64,000 nucleotides of DNA from assembly GCA_963920635.1 (NCBI GenBank), contig OY987299.1, forward strand, positions 24,568,901-24,632,900, in the 5' to 3' direction. Position 1 is the stretch's first letter. Each line of letters starts with the position of its first letter. This DNA is from Pseudeuparius sepicola. Its lineage: Eukaryota; Arthropoda; Insecta; Coleoptera; Anthribidae. A model generated the notes under the pieces. It saw nothing but the letters and a program-made list of their open reading frames with translations. It made no database searches and had not been told where the DNA came from. This document shows positions 22,825-34,490 of the stretch, piece by piece. Position numbers and translations under genes: made by a program.

Positions 22825-23735
22825 AAGAAATACGCCCCCTATAGGCTCAATGCTAAACTAGTCTATGTGCCATGCCAACAATGAACAAAAACAATAGAAC
22901 AACGCAGTGTAGACCCGGTGGCTAGTACCGTTCACAGGGTGACGGTGACGATGGCCCATTGTATTAGTTCGCATAGTCCCGTCGGGGCGTTGGCATCTTA
23001 AATTCAGTCGCGTATAGCGCCGCAACTGTGTCAACATCGGTGCCAGAATAGCTTACCTTACCATTTTATTAAATTACAGACAAAATTTTACAGTATTGCA
23101 ATTTAAACAAGCATTTTTCAAAAACGTCAAAGTTCAATTCAGAAATTATTTATTAAAAAAACTCTATTTCAAATACTTTGTTTTTCAAACAGCTGATACC
23201 TAGCCCACCTTGTTTTTCATTTGTCATTGGACAACATACCTATCTAGGTTAGGTTGTTCTGCTCAGCTGATTCTGTAGGTGTGGCTCACAGACCCAGGTC
23301 CTAGGTACCTATAGGTATATAGGTACCTATGTTGTGTATATACCTATGTTGTGTAGCTAGATATTGATTGCTTTGATAACTTTAGGTACCTAGGCAACCA
23401 TTTTTAACTTATTAACCTTAATAAAAATACCAACTCGAACCAATACCTAAGTATATAGATATACTTAGTCATAGAAGCATTGTTGAAGCCGTCCGCAAAA
23501 AAATCACGCTACACCAACTTTTCAAATTAAATTTTGGAGCGAAAGCAAATTAAAACAGATAATTATAGTTATGTCTTATACAATTATTCTTAAGATTCGG
23601 TACTAAGTTGAAGTATACTCGGGTATTTAAATTCAGTTAGGTACTAGTTTTTATATCAAATTATTCGCAAAATATTTGGTGTAGAGTGAGGAAATAACAA
23701 GAGAGATGTAGCGAAAGGTAATAAAATGAGCGAAA
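22825..23735. other. Intergenic; GGTACCTA-rich microtracts
   Basis: About 23290-23400 is a patchwork of 'taggtacctataggta' type repeats. The rest shows no exon. Slight GC enrichment at about 22900-23050 has no readable gene. Confidence 0.4.
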
Positions 23736-24019
23736 CTTGACAAAGAGGAGAGCCAGAGAATCAGGGAAAAAAGAGCGAGATCTCTCTCGATTGAGCGAGC
23801 TGTGGCAACGCTGTTCCCGGCGACGGTGGGGGAAGGCAGCTTTTTCACTGCGTCTAGCCGTTGCCGACCAGGGAGCCCCGCCGGCCGCCATTTGCACGCC
23901 GTCTTGCTTTCGCATGAAGTCAGTCCGCGACGTCCGCGTCCCGCGATTTGCAATTATAGTATAAAGGTACAAATTTTTCTATTGTGCTTGTCCTGCTGCA
24001 GCGGGGGAGGCTCCGACTG
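23735..24019 (+). promoter_or_regulatory. CpG-rich promoter and probable non-coding first exon
   Basis: A GC- and CpG-rich block in AT-rich DNA contains a 'gccgccatttgc' motif (GCCAT, YY1/Pho-like) at about 23883 and a TATA-like 'agtataaagg' near 23958. About 60 bases after it comes a consensus donor, CTGG|GTAAGT, with the exon ending at about 24019. This arrangement fits a 5' UTR exon of a gene on the plus strand whose coding exons lie downstream; none could be assigned. The open frames on both strands are probably composition artefacts. Confidence 0.45.
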
Positions 24020-24229
24020 GGTAAGTGTATAGATAGATACTTATATATAATAAGCAAATAGGTATTTACGTCGAGGCTGGAAGAAAATGTAGATTTCATC
24101 GGCGTTTGGCCAAACAATGCCCTAGGTGGAAAATAATCATATTTAGATAATATTTTAGGGAGTATTATTATAAGTATGAATTGTAGGTATGCCTACCTAC
24201 CCTATAGTTACCTAGACTCTTCTAAAAAG

Positions 24230-25240
24230 TTCGACTTATGCCAAAAAATCGCGTTCTGCTCAATAAGTCGACGTAGAAAAAAAACTAATCATGTTATTTC
24301 AATAAAACTTTAGGAAAATGATACCCAGGGGATCCTCTCTTACATATAAAAAAATTAGCGTGGACACTTTCATTTACGCCCTTTTCAGACGGCCTTAAAT
24401 TTGTACTGTCGTCAAAAAATCGCATTCTGTTCAATAAATCGACGTAGAAAAAAAGGCAATAATTTTATTTCAATAAAACTTTAGGTGAAGCTTCCCAAGG
24501 GTTACATATAAAAAAATTAGGGTGTACGCTTTCATTGCGCCCTTATCAGCCGGCTTTAAATTTGTACTAACGTCAAGAAATCGCATTCTGTTCAATAAGT
24601 CGACGTAGAAAAAAACTAATCATGTTATTTCAATAAAACTTTAGGAAAATGATACCCAGGGGATCCTCTCTTACATATAAAAAATTAGGGTGGACACTTT
24701 CATTTACGCCCTTTTCAGACGGTCTTAAATTTGTACTGTCGTCAAAAAATCGCATTCTGTTCAATAAATCGACGTAGAAAAAAAGCCAATAATTTTATTT
24801 CAATAAAACTTTAGGTGAAGCTTCCCAAGGGGATCCTCTCTTACATATAAAAAAATTAGGGTGTACCCTTTCATTGCGCCCGAGATTGCGCCCTTATCAG
24901 CCGGCTTTAAATTTGTACTGACGTCAAGAAATCGCATTCTGTTCAATAAATCGACGTAGAAAAAGAGTTAATAATTTTATTTCAATAAAACTTTAGGTGA
25001 AGCTTCCCCTGGCAATCCTCTCTTACTTATGAAAAAATTAGGGTATATACTTACACTTTCATTGCGCCCGTATCATCCGCCCCGAGATTAAGTACGCCAA
25101 AAAATCGCGTTCGATTCAATAAATCGACGTAGAAAAAAACTAATCATGTCATTTGAATAAAACTTTAGGAAAATGACCCCCTGGATCCTCCCTTACATAA
25201 GGAAGTGCTATAAAAAAATTAGGGTGTACTTAGGTACCTA
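24230..25240. repeat. About 170-bp tandem satellite array, six units
   Basis: 'acgtagaaaaa' marks each unit at 24271, 24442, 24603, 24772, 24954 and 25127 (spacings 171, 161, 169, 182, 173). Units are of two types. Type A has 'actaatcatgttatttcaat' and 'gaaaatgatacccagg'; type B has 'caataattttatttcaataa' and 'gtgaagcttccc'. The order is A-B-A-B-B-A, a dimeric higher-order pattern. Non-coding. Confidence 0.9.
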
Positions 25241-25414
25241 TACCGAGGTACCTACAATATTGCAATCTTAAATCTAAAGTTAGGTAGTTGAAACATGGCT
25301 AGCCTTATTAAATCTAGGCTTATTCAATCGTGTGGTGGAAATTTTCTTAATTTTTATGGCGTGGAACATTTTTGTTGTGTACAATTATATAGTGTGTCCA
25401 AAATTCGGGTAATT

Positions 25415-26009
25415 ATGTTGCATGATGTACAAACCCCCGATTTTCTTGAAATTTTGGCTACCCCCTATTTTCGAGGTCCCGAAACACGAACCTGACCTTA
25501 GTTTTTCCCGCTTGGACGTAGTTTCTCAGAAAGTTAATTTTCAAATTTCGTTTTGTCAGTGTCATACCTACCTACCTACCTATAGGCTCGGTGTCAGGTC
25601 ACGCTTTTACGATTATAATTGGGATGCATTTTTACTGTGCACCGCTCAAATTGATGACCACATAGGTACTAGGTATTTTGCACCTTTTGCAACATCGAAA
25701 CATCGCGAACACCCGTTGAAAAACCGAAATTTTCAAAGATTCATGCAGGTTGTTTGCCTATGGCGCGGCGCCTGCCGAATGTCGGGCGAAAATAGTGGTC
25801 AGTTTGAGCTGCGTAAGTAAAAATTCATCCCAATTATAATCGTAAAAGTGACCTTACAAAAGAAAATTTGAAAATTAACTTTCTCGGAAACTACTTGCCT
25901 CCCGGCGGGAAAAACTAAGGTCAGGTTCGTCTTCAGGGACCTCGGAAATTGGGGGTAGCGAAAAATTTCAAGAAAGTCGGGAGCGTGCTTACCTACACCA
26001 TGCAACATA
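25415..26009. mobile_element. Palindromic element, about 595 bp
   Basis: Starts 'atgttgcatgatgtac' and 'cccccgattttcttgaaatt'; ends with the inverse ('tttcaagaaagtcggg...catgcaacata'). Inner inverted block 'cgattataattgggatgcat' near 25610 against its inverse near 25825. A collapsed copy sits inside the element at 3159-3751. The open frame 25422-25820 is a by-product of the repeat. Confidence 0.7.
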
Positions 26010-26228
26010 CCTCGCAACATACCTACCTAGTTAGGTACCCAAATTCGACCATCACCATTGGAATCTCGGTAGGTAACTACAAGAGATAGAGTCGGTTAAA
26101 TAGGGAAAGTTTAATTTTATGTGCAGAACTTTTGATTTTCGTTCGGACAGCATCTTGGATTTGTAAAAATTTGAAATCTAGGTACCTACATGAAATTCTC
26201 TTTCCAATTATGTGTCACACCACAAACC

Positions 26229-26832
26229 TATATCTCGAGTCGGGAAATATACCTATCCAAGAAAAAAAAAGTTGGTAGGGATGGTTCCAAGGCACCCCCG
26301 CAACACCCCCATATAGCCGCGAAATGATTGGTCGCCGCTCTAGGACTTGGCAAAACAAATTATGAAAACGAAGGTACCACTTTTTTTTAATCGTATCACT
26401 AAGTACTCGGGAAATATGTCCAAGACAAATGTTGGTAGGGATGGTTCCAAGGCACCCCCGCAACACTCATAGTTATGAAATGATTGTCACCGCCTAGGAC
26501 TTTGCAAAAAAAATGAAAACAGCGTTATATCAATTTAAAGAAAAAAACGTATCTCGACTCGGGAAAGATGACAATCATTTCGCGGCTATGAGGGTGTCGC
26601 GGGGGTGCCTTGGAACCGTCCCCACCAACTTTTTTCCTTGGATATCTTTACCGAGAGGAGAAAATACGATTTTTTTTAAAAATTGATATCGCCGTTTTCA
26701 CATTTTTTGCCAAGTCCTAGGGCGGTGATAATCCTTTCGCGGCTATGGGGGTGTTGCGGGGGTGCCTAGGAACAATCCCCACCGAGATCCCCACAAACTT
26801 TTTTTCTTGGACATCTTTCCGGAGTCGAGATA
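26229..26832. mobile_element. Palindrome made of duplicated arms
   Basis: Each arm has two direct copies of a roughly 185-bp unit containing 'ggttccaaggcacccccgca' and 'tatctcgagtcggga'. The second half repeats both in inverse order ('tgcgggggtgcct' at about 26600 and 26755). Four copies, two in each direction. Non-coding. Confidence 0.75.
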
Positions 26833-26972
26833 CGATTTTTTTAAAATATATACCCTAGTATATACCTAATTCACCGTTGACTTATCAATTTGACGATGGA
26901 CTATTGCAAAATGAGAATATTTAGTGGGCCATCCACGGTTTGTATGTATGCAGGTACCTAGTCGAGATTATA

Positions 26973-28495
26973 CAGGGTGAGTTTTTTCGATGCCCACTAT
27001 GGGGATCTCGGAAAGTAGCAGAGCTAGAACAAAGGTTAAATGGGGAAAGAATTGCAGTTTTGAATGTTCAATCTAATGCCCCTTTTGTATTTTTAAAAAA
27101 GTGCATGGCTCACTAGATATTTTGAAAAGAGTGATTTTTGCTATTTCATCAGATCTCTCTATAGCTTCGTTATTTCTGATTATACAGAAAAACTGTAGAG
27201 ACAAAAATTGTAGATAATTTTGGGCTTAATAATACAATCTATTCCAATTTTTTATGTTGTTTGTGATTTTTGAGATATGACATAAACTTATGTTTTTTTA
27301 AATGTAAATCATAGTTGGCTGTGGCCTTATCAAATCGGCCACTTTTTTTAGCTTTCCAAAGATATAATACTAGGCATAGTTATTATAAAAAATAAAAGAG
27401 CTATGGCTAATTTTCTGATTTTTTTTAAATTTTCACATAGTTAGCCATGGAATATTTTCATAATTAAGTACGGTCTATTTTATAATAAGACATACTTCAA
27501 ACTTTGAAATATTTTATTTTTAGCTGGTAACAAAATGTAACAAAATAAAACAAAAATTATCATGATGGACCTCCACCACATAATTATTTGCCCGTAAAAA
27601 ATTACCTAGATCGGCTCTATCCAAATAGTTGGATAGGGAGAAATAGATCTACTTCCTGGCAGTCCCGATCCCCCGATTTGTCTGTTTTGGATTTCTTTTT
27701 GTGGGGAACAGCACAAAATAAAGTATGAGACAATTGTTGAATTAAGACCAGCTGTTTTAGAAGCAATTGGCCAGTATTGATAGGTGCTCTATAAGAAAGG
27801 CGACAAATTCAGTTTTAAAAAGAGATACAATATTTGCGTAAATAATAATGGTGGATTGTTTGAACACCTTTTTTATTTTAAAAGGTTACCTTTAAAATAA
27901 TAATTTGAATTTGAGTTTTTTAATTTTTGTTTTATTTTGTTACATTTTATTACCAGCTAAAAACAAAATTTTAGAAAGTTTGAAGTATGTCTAATTATAA
28001 AATAGAACGTAATTATGAAAATATTCCATGGCTGACTATGTGAAAATTTTTAAAAAAATCAGAAAATTAGCCATAGCTCTTTTATTTTTTGTAATAACTA
28101 TGCCGAGTATTATATCTTTGGAAAGCTCAAAAAATTGCCGATTTGATGAGGCCACAGCCAACTATGATTTACATTTAAAAAAACACAAGTTTATGTCATA
28201 TCTCAAAAATCACAAACAACATAAAAAATTGGATCAGATTATCTTATTAAGCCCAAAATTATCTACAATTTTTGTCTCTACAGTTTTTCTGTATGATCAG
28301 AAATAACGGAGCTAGAGAGATCTGATGAAATAGCAAAAATCACTCTTTTCAAAATATCTAGTGAACTTTTTTAAAAATGCAAAAGGGACATTAGATTAAG
28401 TATTCAAAACTGCAATTCTTTCCCCATTTAACCTTTGTTCTAGCTCTGCTAGTTTCCGAGATCCCCATAGTGGGCATCGAAAAAAACTCCCCCTG
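26973..28495. mobile_element. Mariner-like element with very long TIRs, 1.5 kb
   Basis: Flanked by TA (26971-26972, 28496-28497). The ends are CAGGGTGAGTTTTTTCGATG and its inverse. Inverted arms of nearly 600 bases each (about 26973-27560 and 27920-28495) enclose a centre of about 360 bases that holds a transposase remnant (27618-27731). Related partial copies are at 7195-7699 and 63131 onward, with a short end fragment at about 45180-45225. The open frame 28028-28306 is part of the right arm, not a gene. Confidence 0.85.
27618..27731 (+). pseudogene. C-terminal remnant of a Tc1/mariner transposase
   Basis: One frame reads YPNSWIG, then WQSRSPDLSVLDFFLWG (27657-27707), and stops at TGA a few codons later. 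'SPDL..LDFFLWG' is the conserved block around the last catalytic acid of IS630/Tc1/mariner transposases. Nothing upstream of the block survives in frame, so the enzyme is dead; the remnant identifies the superfamily of the surrounding element. Confidence 0.8.
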
Positions 28496-28511
28496 TATAA
28501 TAGAAAACCCG

Positions 28512-29846
28512 TGGATGTGGATGGCGTTGAATTTGTGCACTTTTGCCAAATTATGTTTAACCATGGCCGGTAGGTATTTTAATAAACCGTGGATGAAAAA
28601 CCGTAGATGTCTTCACCACAGTAAACAACATGAATGCTACAGTGGCAGAAATAGGTAGTATTCCGATTCTCTATGTCTTGTACTTACCGAGATCCCAATG
28701 GTGAGAGTAGAATTTGGGAGACACTGTATAGTAATATACGTATTTATACAGTGTCCATAAATAAGAATCCCATCTATACATCGTTATTTAATAACGATGT
28801 ATAGATGGGATATACATCGTTATTTTATTCTTTTATTTCTAATTTCTCACAAAATTTTATGTTTGATAAAAAAATTCTGCATCGTTTCAAATTAAGAATG
28901 TAAATGCCATCAAAATTTAAATATGCCTTTCCGCGCACGAGGTTACTTAATTAAAAAAAGCAACAGTGCTTTCTTAAGAGTAAAATTTAGTCACATATAC
29001 CTACCACATCAAACGAGACATCAAACGTCAAGAAACAAAATATTTTTTTCGAATTCCTCCATGTTTTAACCGCCTGGTGTATTACGAAAAACAAATCCTT
29101 GTTTTTATGTTTATTTAAAAAATCAAAAAAATCACAAATTTTAATACAAAGTAAACTAAATTCACACAGCAACTAAAAATAATTTTATTTAAAGTAGGTA
29201 GGTAGGTATTCCAAAATACAAAATACTTATAGGTTCGCGAAATTTATTGACAAATGAGGGCGGTTGTAAAAAAATTTTAAAGTCGGGAAAAAGTTTGGAA
29301 TTGGCTTCTGTAATTTGATAGTCGATATGTTTTCTCAGTCCGAACAACAATTTTTAATATTGTGAAAAATAGAAATAGGTACCTATAGGTACCTACTTTA
29401 TTCTTGATACTTTCACATTTTAGAAGCATTTCGTAGGTGGAATGAGATACATAAATCTTGATAATAGATGCATTTGGGGTCTAAAATTATGCAAAAAAAG
29501 AATATTTTTTTGAGCTAGGTGCATATTACAAATAAAATAAATTCTCATTTGTCCTCATATTTATGAGGGATTAGCGGGGATTAGTTTATATCCGAAATTA
29601 CACTCTGTTTGGCCAAACAAGATTTTTAAGAAAATAATTTAGTAAAAATACACTAGTTAATGTTATTACTACACTACCACTTACTTAAATAGGTGCTTAG
29701 TCATTTCGTTATTAATAGAATAGAAATAAGGAACCAAATAAATAACTGCTGAATGTGTAGGTACTGTAGATGCATTCGACACGTTAGTAAATTTATTCCA
29801 GGTAAGTTCACATTTCCGTTAGTTTTAGGTAAACTAACTTGCTAAA
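28512..29846. other. Upstream region of the transposase-like gene
   Basis: AT-rich. Holds the 45-bp palindrome (28767-28811), an isolated 'acagtgtccataaataagaa' end-like motif just before it, and a perfect donor-like CAGGTAAGT near 29800 that could end a non-coding first exon. No terminal inverted repeat matching the region after 39251 was found. Confidence 0.4.
28767..28811. repeat. Perfect 45-bp palindrome
   Basis: Arms of 22 bases ('atcccatctatacatcgtta'...) around a single central T; the outer part is partly repeated directly afterwards ('atacatcgttatt'). Could be the collapsed core of a TIR element. Confidence 0.8.
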
Positions 29847-31976
29847 ATGAATGGAAAAATTGTGAAGAAAAGGCAGTTACGAAGACGAATTGCCGCGTCT
29901 GTTAAAGAAACAATGACACAAATATGCGCGACTGCTTCAAATAAGTCCCAATCAATTTCACCAGTGGAAAACTCTTCAACAAATATTCATCAAGTTCAAA
30001 AAATCGAGTATAACTGCTCTGTTTCCAACAGAGAAAGTGCCTCGAAGCTAGCTCCTACTGATCTAGCTAAATATACATGTTTGACCCTTAACAATGAGAA
30101 TAATGAACTTTATAACACGATTCCCTCGAATACTCGTTCTAACATTATAGCCCATAACGATGATAATGAATCAAATAATTTTCCATCGAGTACTCACTCA
30201 AACATTGAGAATGAGGGTCACCATTTAAGTAGAAATGACAATCAACAAGTAATGTCTTATTCTATTAGGCAATGGGCTTGTCGAAATAATGTTACACACA
30301 AAGCAGTGAACGAATTATTAACTATCATTAATCCCTTCTTTCCAAATTTAAAAACCGACGTTCGTGCGCTATTAGGTACTCCACAGCGTAACGTAGCATC
30401 TCAACTTGACAATGGAGAAATGCGTTACTTTGGAATTGAAATTGGAATAAAGCGTAAATTGTTTTCGGGGCTGAAAAATAACACAAACGATGAAATTTTA
30501 CTAGAATTTAATGTTGACGGGATTCCAATATTCAAAAGTAGTAATGTTGAATTTTGGCCTATATTGTGTAGTATTAAAAATGCCGTTGATCGTAAGCCAT
30601 TCGTTGTAGCAATTTTTTGTGGAGCGGGAAAACCGAATATCGACAAATTTTTAAAAGATTTTGTTTTCGAATTGAAGAGTATACAAAATAATGGAATAAG
30701 GTATATTGCAAAACTCTATAAAATTAAGATAAACTTTTTCACTTGTGATGCTCCTGCAAGAGCTTTTTTAAAACAAAGTAAAGGACATACTAGTAAAAAT
30801 GGTTGTGAAAAGTGTGACTTACAAGCGAACAGTAGAAATCATATTGTTTGTTACCCTACTGAAACTTCATTTGCGTTAAGGAACCATGCCGTATTTTTTA
30901 CGAATGATGAGCATGTGAAAGGGAAATCACCATTGTTAGATTTAAATATAAATTTTATTGACCAATTCGTTTTAGACCCAATGCACTTAATCTATTTAGG
31001 AGTTATGCGGCGTCTAATGATTAAGTTCTGGATCCAAGGTACTCGACCTCACAAATTGTCGAGTGGAGCAATGAAAGAAATCAATGGTAATATAAAGATA
31101 ATCAGAAAATACATTGCATCCGAATTTTCTAGAAAACTTCGCGATGTATCTATGATATTGCATTGGAAGGCTACAGAATATCGGTTATTTTTATTATACT
31201 GTGGCCCTATATTACTAAAAAATATTTTAAATATTGAAAAATTTAGGCATTTTCTACTTTTGCATACAGCCATATTTATTTTGTCTTCTGAAAAACTCGC
31301 TCGTAATTTCATTGAAATAGCAGAAAACTGTCTAAGTGATTTTGTAACGCAATCGGTTGGAATATATGGCGAAGATTTTGTTGTATACAATGTTCATTCA
31401 CTTAATCATGTGTGCCAAGACGTTAGACGTTTTGGAACGCTTGAAGAGATTTCCTGTTTTCGGTATGAGAATTATTTGGGTCATTTGAAGAAGCTAGTTC
31501 GGGGAAAAAAGCATGCTTTGGCACAAATTTGTAATCGTTTAGCAGAGCAAAATAAGCTCGAAAGCAGTTCTTGCGAATCAACTGTGAATTCTTCATATAC
31601 AGCCATTTTAAATGACGATCCCATTCCGAAAAATGTATTTAATGTTGGTCCTAAGTTTTTTAAATGTACAAAGTTAATTATTAATAGAGTTCTTTATTCA
31701 ACGAATTTCCCAGACAATACGATTGAATCTAAAGGCATGATATATAGTATTAAAGACATTTTTTGTGTCAATGGAGTATACAAGTTTACTTGTGTTAGAT
31801 ACCGATACGCGTTCGATTTGTTTGATTATCCGATGAAATCTTCGAAGTTGGGGATATTTTTTGTAAAAAATACTAGTGCAAATCATAAGATATTGGATTT
31901 ACCCCTGACTAAATGCATGGCTTTACCTTTTAAAGATGGGTTTGCAATTTATCCTCTTGTTCATCAAATTTTATAA
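29847..31976 (+). CDS. Transposase-like protein, tnp2 / CMC-EnSpm-like family, 709 aa
   Basis: A single uninterrupted exon. Residues 1-140 are Ser/Asn-rich and probably disordered, with a basic start (KKRQLRRRIA). The conserved part begins near residue 150. Readable blocks are EFNVDGIPIFKSS (D224), FVVAIFCGAGKP, FFTCDAPARAFLKQSKGHT (D301) followed by GCEKC (a Cx2C pair near 320), DQFVLDPMHLIYLGVMRRL (D377), HWKATEYRLFLLYCGPILL, YNVHSLNHVCQDVRRFG and CFRYENYLGHLKKLVRG (E541). These blocks match the 'transposase domain' proteins of many animals that resemble plant CACTA tnp2 enzymes. D224, D301 and D377 with E541 are candidates for catalysis, not assigned by alignment. The ATG at 29847 has an AAA context and the frame is open to 31976. 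The next gene on the same strand is the DUF4806 gene. Intact length and no stops suggest recent activity or host selection. Confidence 0.75.
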   Translation: MNGKIVKKRQLRRRIAASVKETMTQICATASNKSQSISPVENSSTNIHQVQKIEYNCSVSNRESASKLAPTDLAKYTCLTLNNENNELYNTIPSNTRSNIIAHNDDNESNNFPSSTHSNIENEGHHLSRNDNQQVMSYSIRQWACRNNVTHKAVNELLTIINPFFPNLKTDVRALLGTPQRNVASQLDNGEMRYFGIEIGIKRKLFSGLKNNTNDEILLEFNVDGIPIFKSSNVEFWPILCSIKNAVDRKPFVVAIFCGAGKPNIDKFLKDFVFELKSIQNNGIRYIAKLYKIKINFFTCDAPARAFLKQSKGHTSKNGCEKCDLQANSRNHIVCYPTETSFALRNHAVFFTNDEHVKGKSPLLDLNINFIDQFVLDPMHLIYLGVMRRLMIKFWIQGTRPHKLSSGAMKEINGNIKIIRKYIASEFSRKLRDVSMILHWKATEYRLFLLYCGPILLKNILNIEKFRHFLLLHTAIFILSSEKLARNFIEIAENCLSDFVTQSVGIYGEDFVVYNVHSLNHVCQDVRRFGTLEEISCFRYENYLGHLKKLVRGKKHALAQICNRLAEQNKLESSSCESTVNSSYTAILNDDPIPKNVFNVGPKFFKCTKLIINRVLYSTNFPDNTIESKGMIYSIKDIFCVNGVYKFTCVRYRYAFDLFDYPMKSSKLGIFFVKNTSANHKILDLPLTKCMALPFKDGFAIYPLVHQIL

Positions 31977-34490
31977 AACGAATATTGAGGATGTACAGAC
32001 TGAGTTATTTTCAATGGGAATGTGGGGTATCGGTTATTTTTGAAGTTAGAAAAATACAGGTGGCGCATTCTCATTTAATTTTTCGAGGTATTTATAATGA
32101 CCAGAACAGATTGCAATATCTAGTATGTGTTAATAATAATAATATTGATTCTCACCCTCGATTACAGTCTTTGTGAAGATTTCGTGTTTTGGTCAACATC
32201 ATATTTTAGTTTCTTGTTTCTAAATGTAGTGTCCGCCATAAGTATTGCCACAAATGAAAAAAATGTGTTTTTCATTTTTGCAAAAAAAATCTTGATGAAA
32301 GTTTCTGCTTCTTCTAAAATTCAAAATGTGTACTTATAAAAATTTGAAAATCTTCTTCCGTGTACGAGGAAGGTTTAAAAATATAAAACTTGGGGCAAAA
32401 ATTATTTAGAATTCAAGTTGTTTAGAATTAAAACCATATTTCAGATACAATTAAAAAAGTTTCCTATATTTTTTAAGTTTCTTACGAACTCCCTGCATGT
32501 TTCAAAAAGCATAATAATGCAGATTAAGGTTGGCGAACATAATAATTTGCTGGCAAAGTTGAATTAGAGTTCACTCATTAATGAAAAATGTTCTCCAATA
32601 GGAATGGAATTAACGTCAAAATTCTCTCATTTTTGTGGCCATAAAAAAACAACATTTTCTCAACAAACTTTAATACTAAACATTTTCAAATGCCAAGAAC
32701 TCAAGTAAATCATCTTAAGTTAGAAATAGAAGAAATAATAAAAATACATATTATTATGTAGATACATTTATTCGATATAATACGTGACGGTCACAAAAAA
32801 TTAGAGATTCTTGACAATAATTCGTATTGGAGAAAATTTTCCATTTATTAATGAGTGAACTTAGTTCAACTTTATAAGTACATTTTGAGTTTTAGAAGAA
32901 GCGGAAACTTTTTATTAATAATATTTTTTTTCATAAATTAAAAAATCATTTTTTCCATTTGTGGCAATATTTATGGCCGACACTATATATTTTTTTGGTC
33001 AATGTGTCGTGTATATATGTAGTTCTTTACATAGAAAACAATGGCGTAAGTAGATTTTTTTAAAATAATATTTATCGAGATACGACCAAAACTTATTGTT
33101 TAAAATGAAATGTCCAGTGTTTTCTCTCAATTTCAAATTCAGCCTAAAATAACCTTTTTACCGATATATGTAACACATGGCATTTTATTTATATTAAAAT
33201 AATACGCAACCATTCTAAGACAACTTTGGGCTCTTTTCTTGTAACAGACTTTATTACAAGCTCTCATTTTTATTCTCGTATTGGGCTTTGACTTATAGAT
33301 TTAATTCTTGGGAAATCAACGAAGAATTTATTAAACTTTTGTCTACGAAATTATTGCTGATCTGATAACACATTGCCTATATTTAATTTTCGTAAAATAG
33401 TTCCTTTTGTGGTGTGTATTACCTACCTGGTGAAAAGATAATTTTATGATGATTTCGAAAATGAAAAAAATGTAGGTATATTGTCTTTTAAAAAATATAG
33501 GGTTAGGTCATCTTGAAAAATATACTTTCTAGGTATACAAATTTCACTCAAGCTGATGTTTTGTACGTAAAAGGCTACATACATGTGACACTGAATAAAA
33601 ACAAGATATTTAGAAACAAGGAAGTTATAAGACCAAAACACTGCATTCTCAAAAAGGCTATGTATTTCTTGTCATGCTAGGTATTGCAGTCTGTTTTGGC
33701 CCCTGTAACCAATATAATATGCTCCGCATTCCCATCGAAAAAACTCGGTTTGTACAGTGGGTATATTATGGTTACATTTAAGAAACGGCCTTATTATTCA
33801 TAATTACTTCAATTATTTATGTTTTGGTTTTTCATGCAAGCTCAAAAAAATAAATTGTTTTTTGTTCAAGTTTTTATTTTAAAAAATACAAATTATTTGG
33901 TCATTATGAATGTGATTAAAGTGTACGCATGGTATCTATAGAAACTACCGCTTTTTATAACTATACAGAACCCAGAAGGGTTTTGTAACAGTATCTTTTA
34001 TTTCTTCAATTTTATAAGTAAACGAAATGGACAAACTTAATTATTGGTCCCAAAACGTTAAGTTTGTTTAGATAATGAAACCGGTGGAGTACCTAGTGTG
34101 CGGATTATTGGAAAATTTGTATTCCACACTTATCTGTTTTTATGAGAACAAAATTATTGTTTCCTCATTTTGAAGAAGGTTCCGATTTCCTGTAAATTTT
34201 CAATTTGAAAGAGTAGAATAGGTAGGTTAAATAACGAAATAGTTTATAGTTCGTGGCACTGTTTTGCAAAGTTTTATCGGCTATCAGAACTTGCGAATTT
34301 AAAACTGAAAATCCCTTTGTCCCACTTTTGGATTAGTTCCTACTTAAAACATAATAATTATTGATGAAGCCTACACTTCCAATGTAGGTACTGGTTTCTG
34401 GTTTTCCGAGGATATCAAAAAAATACATTAGAAATTGCATCAAACAGCTTGATTTTTTGGTATATGCTCTAATTAAACATCTTTGGATGA
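31977..34490. other. Spacer between the transposase-like and DUF4806 genes
   Basis: Contains the TA-flanked element at 32229-32983. The rest is AT-rich with no exon recognised. Small open frames at 31985-32339 follow the transposase stop but show no conserved content. Confidence 0.4.
32229..32983. mobile_element. TA-flanked palindromic MITE, 755 bp
   Basis: Ends GTGTCCGCCATAAGTATTGC and its inverse (GCAATATTTATGGCCGACAC), with TA at 32227-32228 and 32984-32985. The arms extend inwards through 'gtttctgcttcttctaaaa' (inverse near 32895) and 'ttctccaatag' (inverse near 32825). No coding content. TA target fits Tc1/mariner mobilisation. Confidence 0.8.

Noticed and set aside
23651..23972. Four open frames on both strands
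   Set aside because: Composition artefact of a CpG-rich promoter-like block.
28028..28306. 92-codon open frame
   Set aside because: Lies in the right inverted arm of the mariner-like element; the mirrored left arm has no equivalent frame.
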